Positions 10,151 to 19,343 of a DNA stretch of 64,000 bases are shown here, in pieces. Both the position numbers and the translations under genes were made by a program. Position 1 is the stretch's first letter. Each line of letters opens with the position of its first letter. The notes under the pieces are model-generated. The model did no database searches. It worked only from the letters and a program-made list of their open reading frames with translations, and was not told the origin of the DNA. Source of the stretch: a bacterium (GTDB lineage Bacteria > SZUA-79 > Acidulodesulfobacterales > Acidulodesulfobacteraceae); assembly GCA_021777135.1 (NCBI GenBank), contig JAJYDX010000004.1, positions 62,001 to 126,000 of the forward strand, read 5' to 3'.

Positions 10151-10188
10151 AAAGCGCTTTCGGTGCTATAGGAAGCGCTTTATTTTTT
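10151..10188 (+). terminator. Rho-independent terminator after the cytochrome gene
   Basis: AAAGCGCTT at 10151-10159 pairs perfectly with AAGCGCTTT at 10173-10181, with a loop of 13 bases or fewer, and is followed by a T-rich run to 10188. It lies 32 bases after the cytochrome stop codon and 13 bases before the DUF502 start. Confidence 0.85.
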
Positions 10189-10200
10189 AAAATCTAAATA

Positions 10201-10797
10201 ATGAGAAAATCTTTTTTGGCTAAAATAAGAAGCAGGTTTCTTACGGGACTGACTATCGTTATTCCCGGAGCAATAACTATTTTTATAATTGTATGGCTAT
10301 TAAGGGAAGTTAATAGAATATTTAACCCTTTTTCTATTTTTATAAAGAGATACATTCATATTTATATACCTGACGTAGGATTAATACTTTTATTCTTATT
10401 TATTTTGGCATCAGGTTTTCTAATTACTAATTGGCTTGGCAGGGCAGTTATTAATTTATATGAAAATGTTATGTTGAAAATTCCGGTAGTAAATTTACTT
10501 TATAAATCTACTAAACAATGGGTAGATATATTTTCTCCAGGCAAAAGTTCTTTTAAAAAATTTGTGCTGGTCAGATACTCTGGCGATAAATTTATTTACG
10601 GTTTTCTAACGTCTCATACGGCAATAAATGGTGAGAATAAAGACGATTATGCAGTGGTTTATATTCCTACCAATCATCTTTATATAGGTATGAATATAAT
10701 TGCAAAGAAGGACGATATAATCGAAACCGGCTTAAAGGTCGAGCAGGGAATACAGATTGTGCTTTCGGCAGGTATAGCATTTCCAGAAAAATTGTAA
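10201..10797 (+). CDS. DUF502 family inner-membrane protein
   Basis: The 198-residue protein matches the DUF502 family. The N-terminus RSRFLTGLTIVIPGAIT is the family signature, with membrane segments at about 14-34 and 57-79. A later soluble part contains the conserved PVVNLLYKSTKQ segment and ends near VLSAGIAFP. No biochemical function is established for the family, and nothing nearby gives one. It begins just after the terminator of the cytochrome gene and is followed by rsmE 23 bases on, so it may be the first gene of an rsmE-smc run. Confidence 0.85.
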   Translation: MRKSFLAKIRSRFLTGLTIVIPGAITIFIIVWLLREVNRIFNPFSIFIKRYIHIYIPDVGLILLFLFILASGFLITNWLGRAVINLYENVMLKIPVVNLLYKSTKQWVDIFSPGKSSFKKFVLVRYSGDKFIYGFLTSHTAINGENKDDYAVVYIPTNHLYIGMNIIAKKDDIIETGLKVEQGIQIVLSAGIAFPEKL

Positions 10798-10820
10798 TAT
10801 AAAAAATTAACGGTTTTTAA

Positions 10821-11579
10821 ATGCACAATAGATTTTATTTTGAGGAGAAAATAAACGGCGATTTCAAAAAGGAAATTGTTTTAGAATCTATATGCGCACA
10901 TATTAAAGCATTTCGTAAAAAAATTGGCGACGAGATTGAATTATATGATGGATCAGGAACTGTTTATTCAGGTAAAATTCTTAAAATAGCTAAAAAAAAT
11001 ATTAGCATAGAATTAATATCAAGTAATAAATTTTTAGAGAATGCTACCAAGGTTTATCTTTTCCTCCCGCTTATTACATCCCATGTAATGGACCAGCTTA
11101 TTGCCAGGGTATGCGAACTTGAGGTCGATACTATTTTCCCTGTTATAACGGAAAGGTCGATTAAATTAAAAAATGAAAAAGAAATAAACTCTAAGTTATC
11201 GAAATGGAATAAAATTTCCAGAGGGGCTATGATTATAGCCGGAAAAAAATTTTCTACGGTTATAAATGAACCTGTCGAATTGTCCGACGCTTTTGAATTG
11301 TCAGAAAATTTTAACGCAAAGTTAATAGCTTCTCCGGACGCAGGTTTGTCCTTGAAAAATTATCTTGAAGCTTTTGATTTTAAAAAAGAATGTATTTCTA
11401 TTGGGATATTTATAGGACCCGAAGGAGATTTCTCACCGTCAGAATTAAGACTAGCTAAAGAATTAGAATTTACGCCTGTTAAATTATCTAATTATATTAT
11501 GAGTTCTTTTGTCGCTTCCATTTATGCCATTTCAAATATAATATGTTTTGCTTTTTCGGATAATAATTATGCGTCTTAA
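10821..11579 (+). CDS. rsmE: 16S rRNA (uridine1498-N3)-methyltransferase, divergent
   Basis: RsmE is a SPOUT-class methyltransferase that methylates U1498 of 16S rRNA. The 252-residue protein has the N-terminal PUA-like RNA-binding region (HNRFYF, then DGSGTVYSGKI) and the SPOUT domain with CELEVDTIFPVITERS and the S-adenosylmethionine loop IGPEGDFSPSE. Oddly, the usual last knot motif (a form of RILRxETA) reads NYIMSSFVAS here, so the conserved arginine and glutamate are missing. It may still fold and bind cofactor, but activity or target could differ. Its 3' end overlaps the smc start by 11 bases. Confidence 0.82.
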   Translation: MHNRFYFEEKINGDFKKEIVLESICAHIKAFRKKIGDEIELYDGSGTVYSGKILKIAKKNISIELISSNKFLENATKVYLFLPLITSHVMDQLIARVCELEVDTIFPVITERSIKLKNEKEINSKLSKWNKISRGAMIIAGKKFSTVINEPVELSDAFELSENFNAKLIASPDAGLSLKNYLEAFDFKKECISIGIFIGPEGDFSPSELRLAKELEFTPVKLSNYIMSSFVASIYAISNIICFAFSDNNYAS

Positions 11580-14500
11580 ATTTATAGAACTATTTGGGTT
11601 TAAAACATTCCCTGATAAAGTAAGAATACCTTTCCATCCGGGCATAAACGTTATAGTAGGACCTAACGGATGCGGCAAAACCAATATTGTAGATGCAGTC
11701 AGGTTTATTCTTGGGGAACAGAACTTAAAAGATTTGAGACTTAAGAATATGAACGATATAATCTTTCACGGCTCCAACACGCGCAATCAGTCATCGGTCG
11801 CTTTGTGCAGGGGGGTATTTGAAAATACTTCTGACGGCAGTTTCAAGTATAAAGACTTTTCCGAAATAATGGTTGAAAGAAGGCATTTTAAAAACAAAGA
11901 AACAGAATACAGAATTAACGGAATTTCCGTTCCTTACAGGCAATATTTAGATTTTTTTAATGAAAGTGGTTTGTCCAAGCATTACTCCATAATAGATTCC
12001 TCTAAAATCAACGCTATATTAAACTTTAAGCCAAATGAATTAAGGCTTTTTTTTGAAGAAGCTTCAGGGATAACAAAATATAAAATTCAAAAAAAATCGG
12101 CATCCAAAAAATTAGAAGCGGCATTAGGTAATCTTATTAGAATAGGCGACCTGTTTAATGAAGTCAATATGCAATTAAGCTCTTTAGAAAAGTCGTCAAA
12201 AAAATTAGAGGAGTATAAAAAACTCGAAACAGAAAGAAATCGGTTCGATTCGGCTTTATACGAAAGGATAAAAAGAAAAATAGTTTCTGAAATTGATAAG
12301 TATAAAAAAGAGCTTGAAGATTATTCCTTACAGCTTACGTCCGCAGAATTAAAGCAAAGCTCCATTTTAAAAGCATTAACCGACGCCAAGACCTCTTTTG
12401 ATAATACAGAATCAGAATATAAACTTATATACGCAGAAAAAAACAGGTTCTTAATAGATCTTACAAAATTTAATTCCGATATAGAATATGGCAGTGTGAA
12501 AATAAAAAATTTAGAATCCGAAATTCTAAAGAAATCTAAAGAAATAGAAGAACAAACCCAGTCAAAAAATAAAAACGCCGGAAAACTGGATAATCTTAAA
12601 AAACTTTTAACGTCTGATGAATTAAACCTTGAAGATGTTAGGCAAAAATTAAATATTTTAACCAAATCGGTTGCGGATAAAAAAGATTTAGTGGTTAAGA
12701 CAAAAAGCAATATAGAAGATATTAACGACGAAATGTTAAATATCGTCGAAAATTCCCAAAATAATAATAATAAATTGATTTTTAACAATAAAAATATTAA
12801 AAATATCGAATCAAGACTTAGCGATACAAATAATCTTATATCCAAAATTTCTTCGGAAACTGAAGAAATCCAAGATTCTCTAGAAAAAAAGATAAAATCT
12901 CTTAACGATGCATTTGAAGTTATTGAAAATTTAAAAAAAGAATATGCGGGAAACAAAACTAAACTGTCGGAATTGACCGAACGGCTTAATGAATATGCTG
13001 CAAAAAAAGATTCTTTAGGAAAAGAACTTGTAAAATTAGATATGGATATATCTCAATTAACTGATTTTATAGATAATAGGGAAGCTTTTTCAGAAGGAAC
13101 AAAAAATTTTTTGAAAGCAAAAAAAGATTATGATGCATTTCCTTTATCAGACCTCATAGAAATTGAATCAGGATTTGAAAATGCAGTACTATCTGGTGCA
13201 GGTGAAATATTAGAAGCTGTTTTAGTCGGCAACATGGAAGATGCTGAAAAAGCGTTAAATTATGTCAATAACAATAAGACAGGGGAAATAAAAATTTTTG
13301 TTCAGGGCAAAAAAAATGAAAAAGTTTCTAAACCGGAAAATTTATCCGAAAACAAGATTAGGCAATTAAACCTTATACCGCTTAAAGATAAAATTTTATT
13401 AAACAAAAATAATTTATTTTCTGAAGACATAGGCATCGATTTTTATTATCACAATAGCAAGAACGATATTTTGGAATATATAAAACAGACCGGTTTTTTC
13501 CCAGAGGTCAATATTGTTACGGAAGATGGAGTTATGTTTCTTTCTAACGGATTTATAATCGCCGGTAAAAATAAAAATATAGAAAGCCAAAATTTATTTA
13601 TTAATAAGAAAAAGTTAACAGAATATAAAAATATCAGAATTAAAAAACAAGAAGAATTTGACCGCGAGGAATCGCTGTTTAACTTTATTCATATTGAAAT
13701 TAACGGACTTCAGGTAAAAATAGGCGGCATGGGAGACGAGATTAAAACTAATGAGATGGCCTCGTTGACTTTAAAAAACGATATCAAGCATTTGGAAAAC
13801 TTGCTGATTAAATCAAAAGAAAGACTTAATATATTAACCGGCGAGTTTAATAATCTTGAGAATGAGAGGATAGAGAGCTATAAAGAGGAAGAAAATTTAA
13901 AAAAAGAAATTTTAATCATGGAAAATGAATTAAAATTAAAATCTGATGAAAAAAATACAATAGAAAAAAGGCTCAAAAGTTTTGAAAACGAACTTGAAAA
14001 CGTAAAGGAAGATGAAACGACTTTAAAAATAGAAATTAATTCTGTCGAACAGAATATAAATTTTCTTAGAAAACAAATCAGGGATTTGGAATCAAATATT
14101 TTAAATTATGATAAAAGAATAGAATCTTTAATAGGACAAAAGGCAAAAATGTCTTTGGATTTAGATAATACGGTTAAAGATTTATCATCTAAACAAAAAA
14201 ATATAGAAAATATTAACAAATCGCTAAAACTAGCTGAAAGCGCCATTGAAGATACGGAGATTAAACTGGAAAAACTAAAAGAAAGCATTAATAATGCCGA
14301 GAAAGATTTAGAAAATTCAAACAGGCAAAAAATCAATATGGATAAGAAAAAAGATGCGGTGCAGACATATATAGATATTAATAACGAAAAACTTGCAGAG
14401 CTTAACTCAAACAGAGATTTAAACGGTTTATCTACAGAACCGTCGCAAGAAGATAAATATTTTATTGGCAGTATTGAAAGCATGGGCAATGAAGGCATTA

Positions 14501-15168
14501 GAAAAAGGATAGAAGAGCTCAACTTAAAAATAAAAGAACTCGGCGATATAAATATGAATGCCGCAAAAGAGTACGGAGAAGCATTAGACAGGCTTGAGTT
14601 TTTAGGCAAACAAAAAACAGACCTTGAAAGCTCTATAGAAACCCTGCAGGGCGTTATAAAACAATTAGACACGTTATCAAGAGATAAATTTAATTCCAGC
14701 CTTGCCCATATAAGACAAAAATTCAAAGAGTTATTTGTGTTTTTATTTGGAGGGGGAAACGCTGATATATTAAATGTAGCTTCGCGAAACCTTGAGAGCG
14801 CGGATGAAAATGAAGAGCATAACGATTCAGATATGCCGGGTATGGAGATAAATGCGCAGATACCAGGAAAAAAATTTTCCGGAATAAACATTTTATCGCA
14901 GGGTGAAAGAGTACTTGTGGCCGTCAGCCTTTTGTTTTCTATTTTTTTAGTAAAGAAGACCCCTTTTTGCGTAATAGACGAAGTAGATGCGCCATTAGAT
15001 TACGCAAATAACGCCAGATACAATAAATTGATAGAGGAAATATCGAATTATTCCCAGATAATTTTAATAACGCATAATAAAAAAACTATGGAAATAGGAA
15101 AAAATATTTTCGGAGTAACTTCTAAACATCCTGGCATTTCAGGAATAGTTTCTGTTTCAATGAATTAA
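11569..15168 (+). CDS. smc: Chromosome segregation ATPase SMC
   Basis: SMC forms long coiled-coil dimers that, with ScpA and ScpB, organise and separate chromosomes. The ATG at 11569 gives a 1199-residue protein beginning MRLKFIELFGFKTF, the canonical start; a TTG seven codons upstream is less likely. Walker A GPNGCGKT is at 31-38. Coiled coil runs to about 490, a hinge near 500-660 follows, then a second coiled coil and the C-terminal head with FLFGGGNADI, the ABC signature and Walker B FCVIDEVDAPLD. The signature reads LSQGE instead of the usual LSGGE. Length is normal. ftsY follows, a common smc neighbour. Confidence 0.96.
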   Translation: MRLKFIELFGFKTFPDKVRIPFHPGINVIVGPNGCGKTNIVDAVRFILGEQNLKDLRLKNMNDIIFHGSNTRNQSSVALCRGVFENTSDGSFKYKDFSEIMVERRHFKNKETEYRINGISVPYRQYLDFFNESGLSKHYSIIDSSKINAILNFKPNELRLFFEEASGITKYKIQKKSASKKLEAALGNLIRIGDLFNEVNMQLSSLEKSSKKLEEYKKLETERNRFDSALYERIKRKIVSEIDKYKKELEDYSLQLTSAELKQSSILKALTDAKTSFDNTESEYKLIYAEKNRFLIDLTKFNSDIEYGSVKIKNLESEILKKSKEIEEQTQSKNKNAGKLDNLKKLLTSDELNLEDVRQKLNILTKSVADKKDLVVKTKSNIEDINDEMLNIVENSQNNNNKLIFNNKNIKNIESRLSDTNNLISKISSETEEIQDSLEKKIKSLNDAFEVIENLKKEYAGNKTKLSELTERLNEYAAKKDSLGKELVKLDMDISQLTDFIDNREAFSEGTKNFLKAKKDYDAFPLSDLIEIESGFENAVLSGAGEILEAVLVGNMEDAEKALNYVNNNKTGEIKIFVQGKKNEKVSKPENLSENKIRQLNLIPLKDKILLNKNNLFSEDIGIDFYYHNSKNDILEYIKQTGFFPEVNIVTEDGVMFLSNGFIIAGKNKNIESQNLFINKKKLTEYKNIRIKKQEEFDREESLFNFIHIEINGLQVKIGGMGDEIKTNEMASLTLKNDIKHLENLLIKSKERLNILTGEFNNLENERIESYKEEENLKKEILIMENELKLKSDEKNTIEKRLKSFENELENVKEDETTLKIEINSVEQNINFLRKQIRDLESNILNYDKRIESLIGQKAKMSLDLDNTVKDLSSKQKNIENINKSLKLAESAIEDTEIKLEKLKESINNAEKDLENSNRQKINMDKKKDAVQTYIDINNEKLAELNSNRDLNGLSTEPSQEDKYFIGSIESMGNEGIRKRIEELNLKIKELGDINMNAAKEYGEALDRLEFLGKQKTDLESSIETLQGVIKQLDTLSRDKFNSSLAHIRQKFKELFVFLFGGGNADILNVASRNLESADENEEHNDSDMPGMEINAQIPGKKFSGINILSQGERVLVAVSLLFSIFLVKKTPFCVIDEVDAPLDYANNARYNKLIEEISNYSQIILITHNKKTMEIGKNIFGVTSKHPGISGIVSVSMN

Positions 15169-15226
15169 AAAATATAGGAAAATATATAATAATAGCAAAT
15201 ATTTAGAATAAGAAAGTAAAAAAACC

Positions 15227-15248
15227 GGGACAGACTTAATCCTGTCCC
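15227..15248 (+). promoter_or_regulatory. Hairpin in the ftsY leader
   Basis: GGGACAG at 15227-15233 pairs with CTGTCCC at 15242-15248. Directly after it comes CTAAATAAAGGA, which carries the ribosome-binding site of ftsY. The 3' arm (CCCCT) could instead pair with the AGG of that site, giving two exclusive folds. There is no T-run, so it does not look like a terminator. The ilvC leader at 60039 has the same layout. Confidence 0.4.
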
Positions 15249-15269
15249 CTAAATAAAGGATAGATATTA

Positions 15270-16181
15270 ATGAAAATATTTGAAAAATTTAAAAATTTAG
15301 CTGAAAGCTTAAAAAAAACAAAACAGGAATTGTCAGACAAGATAAATTTTATTTTTAACTCAGGCAAAATCGAAAGTAAAGACATCGATAAAATAGAAGA
15401 GGTATTAATATTATCTGATATATCATATCAAACAGCATCAGAGATTATAGAAGGTGTTAAAAAAAAGGTCATTAAAATTAAAGATCTGACGCCTGATATT
15501 ATAAAAAAGGCTTTAAAAGAAGAGGTAAATTCCAAAATATCAGTTGCTTTTCCGGACATTAAAGATGCCGGTAAAAAAAATATTTTCATTATAGTAGGCG
15601 TTAACGGGGTAGGAAAGACTACAACCATTGGGAAGCTCGGTAAATATTATGCCGACAGAGGTAAAAAGGTTATGATGGCGGCATGCGATACATTCAGAGC
15701 GGCGGGCAGGGAACAAATTGAGGCTTGGGGTATGAAATCCGGTATAGAAGTCGTATCGGGCGTAGAAAATCAAGACCCTGCTTCCGTTGCACACGATGCC
15801 GTTCAACGGTTTAAAGAAAAAGATTACGACCTTTTGCTAATAGACACTGCCGGCAGGTTGCACAACAAAAAACATCTTATGGAAGAGCTATCCAAAATAA
15901 AAAGAGTCATATCAAAATCTTACGGCAGCGAACCAGATGAAGTTTTAATAGTTATAGATGCCGGTTTAGGACAAAATTCCTTGATTCAAGTAGAACAGTT
16001 CAAGGCTATTGTGGATATTACAGGAGTTATAATTACGAAATTAGACGGTTCGGCTAAAGGAGGTATAATCATAGATATAATACATAAACTTAATCTTCCC
16101 GTAAGGTTCATAGGAACTGGAGAATCTCCCGATAAAATATCGGAATTTTCCCCCGAAATTTTTACCGATAGTTTGCTTTAA
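15270..16181 (+). CDS. ftsY: Signal recognition particle receptor FtsY
   Basis: FtsY docks SRP-bound ribosomes at the inner membrane; it is an SRP GTPase. The 303-residue protein has an N domain (about 1-95) and a G domain with P-loop GVNGVGKTT at about 110-118, DTFRAAGREQ, the DTAGR motif, TKLDGSAKGG and the closing GTGESPDKISEF. It lacks the long acidic A domain found in E. coli FtsY, as in many other bacteria. A few substitutions are seen relative to the common form, for example DAGLGQNSL where DATTGQNA or DAxxGQNA is usual. It is convergent with hsp20, 15 bases away. Confidence 0.96.
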   Translation: MKIFEKFKNLAESLKKTKQELSDKINFIFNSGKIESKDIDKIEEVLILSDISYQTASEIIEGVKKKVIKIKDLTPDIIKKALKEEVNSKISVAFPDIKDAGKKNIFIIVGVNGVGKTTTIGKLGKYYADRGKKVMMAACDTFRAAGREQIEAWGMKSGIEVVSGVENQDPASVAHDAVQRFKEKDYDLLLIDTAGRLHNKKHLMEELSKIKRVISKSYGSEPDEVLIVIDAGLGQNSLIQVEQFKAIVDITGVIITKLDGSAKGGIIIDIIHKLNLPVRFIGTGESPDKISEFSPEIFTDSLL

Positions 16182-16196
16182 TTTCAAGCAGTTAAT

Positions 16197-16622
16197 TTAT
16201 TTAATTTCTATTTTTTTAGGAGCAGCGGCTTTGCTTTTTTTAAGGGTAACTTCAAGCACCCCGTCTTTAAGCAATGCTTCTGCGTTGTCTTTCTCGACCT
16301 CTGAAGGCAGATCTATTATTCTATAGAAAGACCCGTATTGGATTTCCTGCCGGTAAAAATTTTCTTTTTTTTCCTCTCTTTCCTGCTTGTGTTCCCCTTT
16401 TATCGTAAGCTGGTCACCGTTTACCTCTATTGCGATATTTTCTTTCGGTATCCCTGGCACTTGAGCTTTAATTACTATGTTTTCATCCTGTTCTACTACA
16501 TCGACAGCCGGTTCTATATAACCCGCCGTGTTTCTTGTTACCGGATTAAAAAAATCGAAAAAATTTTTTTCAATCTCACTTCTTATAGGATAAAAAGGGT
16601 CGAATTTTACAATCTTTTTCAT
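16197..16622 (-). CDS. Hsp20 / alpha-crystallin family small heat shock protein
   Basis: Small heat shock proteins hold unfolding proteins in a refoldable state without ATP. The 141-residue protein has the N-terminal segment DPFYPIRSEIEKNFFDFF, an alpha-crystallin domain at about 38-135 starting with PAVDVVEQDENIVI, the PGIPKENI strand and the signature DGVLEVTLKK, and a C-terminal KKIEIK with an I-x-I tail. The ribosome-binding site is a full TAAGGAGGT (complement at 16629-16637), so translation should be strong. No clear sigma32 promoter or ROSE-type leader was recognised in the 111 bases upstream. It is divergent from purM. Confidence 0.95.
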   Translation of the reverse strand: MKKIVKFDPFYPIRSEIEKNFFDFFNPVTRNTAGYIEPAVDVVEQDENIVIKAQVPGIPKENIAIEVNGDQLTIKGEHKQEREEKKENFYRQEIQYGSFYRIIDLPSEVEKDNAEALLKDGVLEVTLKKSKAAAPKKIEIK

Positions 16623-16733
16623 ATTTTAACCTCCTTATGCCATGTATTAGAATCACATTTTAATTTAAATATATCATAAAAAATTTATTTTTCAATTTAC
16701 AAAATTTTAAAAAAATTATAAAATCAAACGACT

Positions 16734-17789
16734 ATGGATTATAAAAAAGCTGGAGTAAATATAGAAGCCGGGAAAAAAGCCGTATCCGATATTACTTCTA
16801 TGGTAAAAAGCACTTATACTAAAGGAGCGATAGATAATTTCGGTCTGTTCGGCTCTCTGTTTTCTATAGGAGAATTAAATTATAAAAATCCGGTTTTAGT
16901 TTCAGGAACTGACGGGGTAGGAACTAAATTAAAGATTGCTTTTGCCGCAAATAAACACGACACCATAGGCATAGACTTAGTTGCTATGAGCATAAACGAT
17001 ATTGCCTGTCTGGGAGCCAAGCCGCTTTTCTTTTTGGATTATATATCAACCTCAAATTTAAACCCGGATATTATTAAAGAAATCGTTTCGGGAATAGTTA
17101 CAGGCTGTAAACAGGCAAAGTGTTCCCTTCTCGGAGGAGAAATGGCTGAAATGCCGTCCTTTTACAGTTCAGACGAGTATGACCTAGCAGGTTTTGCGGT
17201 AGGAATAATCGAAAAAGATAAAATTATAGACGGGAAAGAAATTAAGGAAGGAGATGCTATAATAGGCATTGCTTCAAGCGGACTTCATTCCAACGGCTAT
17301 TCCCTCGCCAGAAAGATTGTTTTTGAAATGATTGGTTCAGATATAAACGCACCTTTGCTTAAAGATGGAACAACCGTTAAGGATGCTCTTTTAGAACCTA
17401 CCTTAATTTATTCCGAGCTCATAGGCGCTCTTAACGAAAAATTTAAAATTAAAGGAATTGCGCACATAACAGGCGGGGGGATACCAGAAAATTTAGTCAG
17501 GATACTCCCGGCAAACACGTCTGCGGAAATCGATAAGCTTTCGTGGGAATCGCCAGAACTTTTTAATCTGCTTAAAATCAAAGGCGGGCTTGACGAAGCT
17601 GAATTTTACAGAGTATTTAACGCAGGCATAGGTATGATTTTAGTTGTGGAACCGATTTTTGCCGACGAAATTATTTCGCTCATAAACAATACGGAATATT
17701 TGGATTTAAAACATTTTAAGTCATACAATATAGGCAGGATAACCTGTTCTAAAACATTTACCGGAGAACCATCGGTCAACCTGATTTAA
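16734..17789 (+). CDS. purM: Phosphoribosylformylglycinamidine cyclo-ligase (AIR synthetase)
   Basis: PurM closes the imidazole ring of aminoimidazole ribotide in purine synthesis, using ATP. The 351-residue protein starts [12 protein letters not shown], which is typical, and carries SGTDGVGTKLK, GIDLVAMSINDI, LLGGEMAEMPSFY, ASSGLHSNGYSLAR and AHITGGGIPENL in the expected order. Length is standard. purN follows 8 bases later. An AT-rich stretch just upstream includes TTTACA and TATAAA about 15 bases apart, which may be a promoter but is weak. Confidence 0.97.
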   Translation: MDYKKAGVNIEAGKKAVSDITSMVKSTYTKGAIDNFGLFGSLFSIGELNYKNPVLVSGTDGVGTKLKIAFAANKHDTIGIDLVAMSINDIACLGAKPLFFLDYISTSNLNPDIIKEIVSGIVTGCKQAKCSLLGGEMAEMPSFYSSDEYDLAGFAVGIIEKDKIIDGKEIKEGDAIIGIASSGLHSNGYSLARKIVFEMIGSDINAPLLKDGTTVKDALLEPTLIYSELIGALNEKFKIKGIAHITGGGIPENLVRILPANTSAEIDKLSWESPELFNLLKIKGGLDEAEFYRVFNAGIGMILVVEPIFADEIISLINNTEYLDLKHFKSYNIGRITCSKTFTGEPSVNLI

Positions 17790-17797
17790 ATAAAAAA

Positions 17798-18397
17798 ATG
17801 CAAAAAAATTGTGTAATTTTGGCTTCCGGCAACGGTTCTAACGCTTTAAACCTAATTAATATATTTTATGTCGGCAAAACCGGCTCAAGTTCAATAAATA
17901 TATCGGCAGTAATTTCTAATGTAGGGGATGCGCCAGTTATAGACAAGGTTAAAAAAACAGCGCCAAACTTACCTGTTTTCACGATACCTTTCGGTTCGCT
18001 TTCCGAAAGACAAGTTTTTGAGAACAAGCTCGAAAATATTATTGATAAGTATAAAATAAAATATATAATTTTAGCCGGTTTTATGAAAATACTATCAAAG
18101 GAGTTTGTTTCAAAATTTCCTTTCAAAATAATAAATATTCATCCGTCCCTGCTTCCGGCATTTAAAGGCAGGGACGCTATAAAAAGCGCATTCGAATATG
18201 GAGTAAAATATACCGGAGTTACCGTGCATTACGTTACCCATGAAGTGGACGCCGGTCCTATTATATATCAAGAAATCGTTAAAATAGAAGATTACGATAC
18301 CCTAGAATCGTTAGAAGCAAAAGTGCATATAGCGGAGCATAAAATTTATCCAGCCGCTATTGAATTAGCTATGAACGCCGATAAACCGCAACGTTAA
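17798..18397 (+). CDS. purN: Phosphoribosylglycinamide formyltransferase
   Basis: PurN transfers a formyl group from 10-formyl-tetrahydrofolate to glycinamide ribotide. The 199-residue protein has the substrate loop SGNGSNA at about 10-16, the catalytic N113 and H115 in INIHPSLLPAFKG, and D151 in HEVDAGPII. The motif order and length match the folate-dependent enzyme and not the formate-dependent PurT. It forms a two-gene operon with purM. Confidence 0.96.
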   Translation: MQKNCVILASGNGSNALNLINIFYVGKTGSSSINISAVISNVGDAPVIDKVKKTAPNLPVFTIPFGSLSERQVFENKLENIIDKYKIKYIILAGFMKILSKEFVSKFPFKIINIHPSLLPAFKGRDAIKSAFEYGVKYTGVTVHYVTHEVDAGPIIYQEIVKIEDYDTLESLEAKVHIAEHKIYPAAIELAMNADKPQR

Positions 18398-18452
18398 TTA
18401 ATATAAATTATTTATTTATTTAATTAATTTTTAAATTGGTGCCGCTATAAAT

Positions 18453-19343
18453 TTGAAACCTCTAAACGTTAGCCGCGAAAATATATTCAATAAATTGAAA
18501 TTTGTTTCTTACGTAGGTATTTTTGTAAACTTAATACTTACGATTTCCAAGTTTTACGTGGGGATTGCCGGAAATTCTGAAGCTCTTGTTGCAGATGGCT
18601 TTAATTCTCTCTCCGATATATTTGCCGGCTTTGTCGTTTACATATCTTTCAAAATCTCCAACAAGCCCCAGGATAAAGAACATCCTTACGGGCATGCTAA
18701 AGCCGAAATGATAGCGACATTTATCGTGGCGTTGATATTAATACTTTTTGGATTTTCAATAATAGGCGTTTCAGTTTACAAAATTTATTTTCGTAAATTT
18801 GAAAAACCGGCAGTAGATACTTTAATAGTCGCTCTTGCGACAATAGTAGTTAAAGAATTCCTTTATAAATGGACTTTAAGGTGGGGGAAACTTCTAAAAT
18901 CGACAGGGTTGATTGCAACCGCGTATGACCACAGAAGCGATGTCATAGTATCGTTAGCCGTAGTAATAGGGATTATTTTCGCCATAAAAGGATATTACTA
19001 TATGGACCCTATAGCCGGTATAGTAGTAAGCTTTTTTATATTCAGGCTTGCCGTAAAACTCATCAAGGAATCGATAGGCAACCTTATGGACGAAAGCCCC
19101 CCTGGTTTTGTAGTCGATAAAATTAAAAATATTATTACTTCTATTAAAGGAGTTGAAAAAATTACAGATATAAAAGTCAGGAAATCCGGTCCTTATTTTT
19201 ATATAGACGTTGAAATAGAAATTAATCAAAATATGACGGTTAAAATGTCCCACGATATTGCAGAAAATGTAAAGACCAACTTGATGTCGTCTAATATTTA
19301 TATCAACGACGTTATGGTGCACATAAACCCCTTTGAAAATTGA
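18453..19343 (+). CDS. Cation diffusion facilitator, possibly manganese efflux
   Basis: This 296-residue inner-membrane antiporter exports divalent metal ions using the proton gradient. It has about six membrane helices in residues 18-215 and a cytoplasmic ferredoxin-like domain (about 215-296) that includes KIRKSGPYFYIDV-type strands. The metal site residues appear as N51-x3-D55 (NSLSD) and D159-x3-D163 (DHRSD). This N-D/D-D set is, as I recall, associated with manganese transporters, while zinc and iron members carry a histidine in helix 5. HPYGHAKAE is present. A TTG start is used here because no ATG lies upstream in frame; the exact start is uncertain. Confidence 0.85.
   Translation: MKPLNVSRENIFNKLKFVSYVGIFVNLILTISKFYVGIAGNSEALVADGFNSLSDIFAGFVVYISFKISNKPQDKEHPYGHAKAEMIATFIVALILILFGFSIIGVSVYKIYFRKFEKPAVDTLIVALATIVVKEFLYKWTLRWGKLLKSTGLIATAYDHRSDVIVSLAVVIGIIFAIKGYYYMDPIAGIVVSFFIFRLAVKLIKESIGNLMDESPPGFVVDKIKNIITSIKGVEKITDIKVRKSGPYFYIDVEIEINQNMTVKMSHDIAENVKTNLMSSNIYINDVMVHINPFEN

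Noticed and set aside
12321-12956. A 211-codon minus-strand open frame inside smc
   Set aside because: Same reason: low-complexity mirror of the smc coiled coil.
14106-14891. A 261-codon open frame on the minus strand opposite smc
   Set aside because: It is an antisense shadow of the coiled-coil part of smc. Its serine/phenylalanine/leucine-rich make-up mirrors the lysine/glutamate codons of the real gene, and no ribosome site supports it.
15227-15248. Terminator after smc
   Set aside because: The hairpin is G/C-rich but has no T-run and sits on the ftsY ribosome site, so a leader role is more likely.
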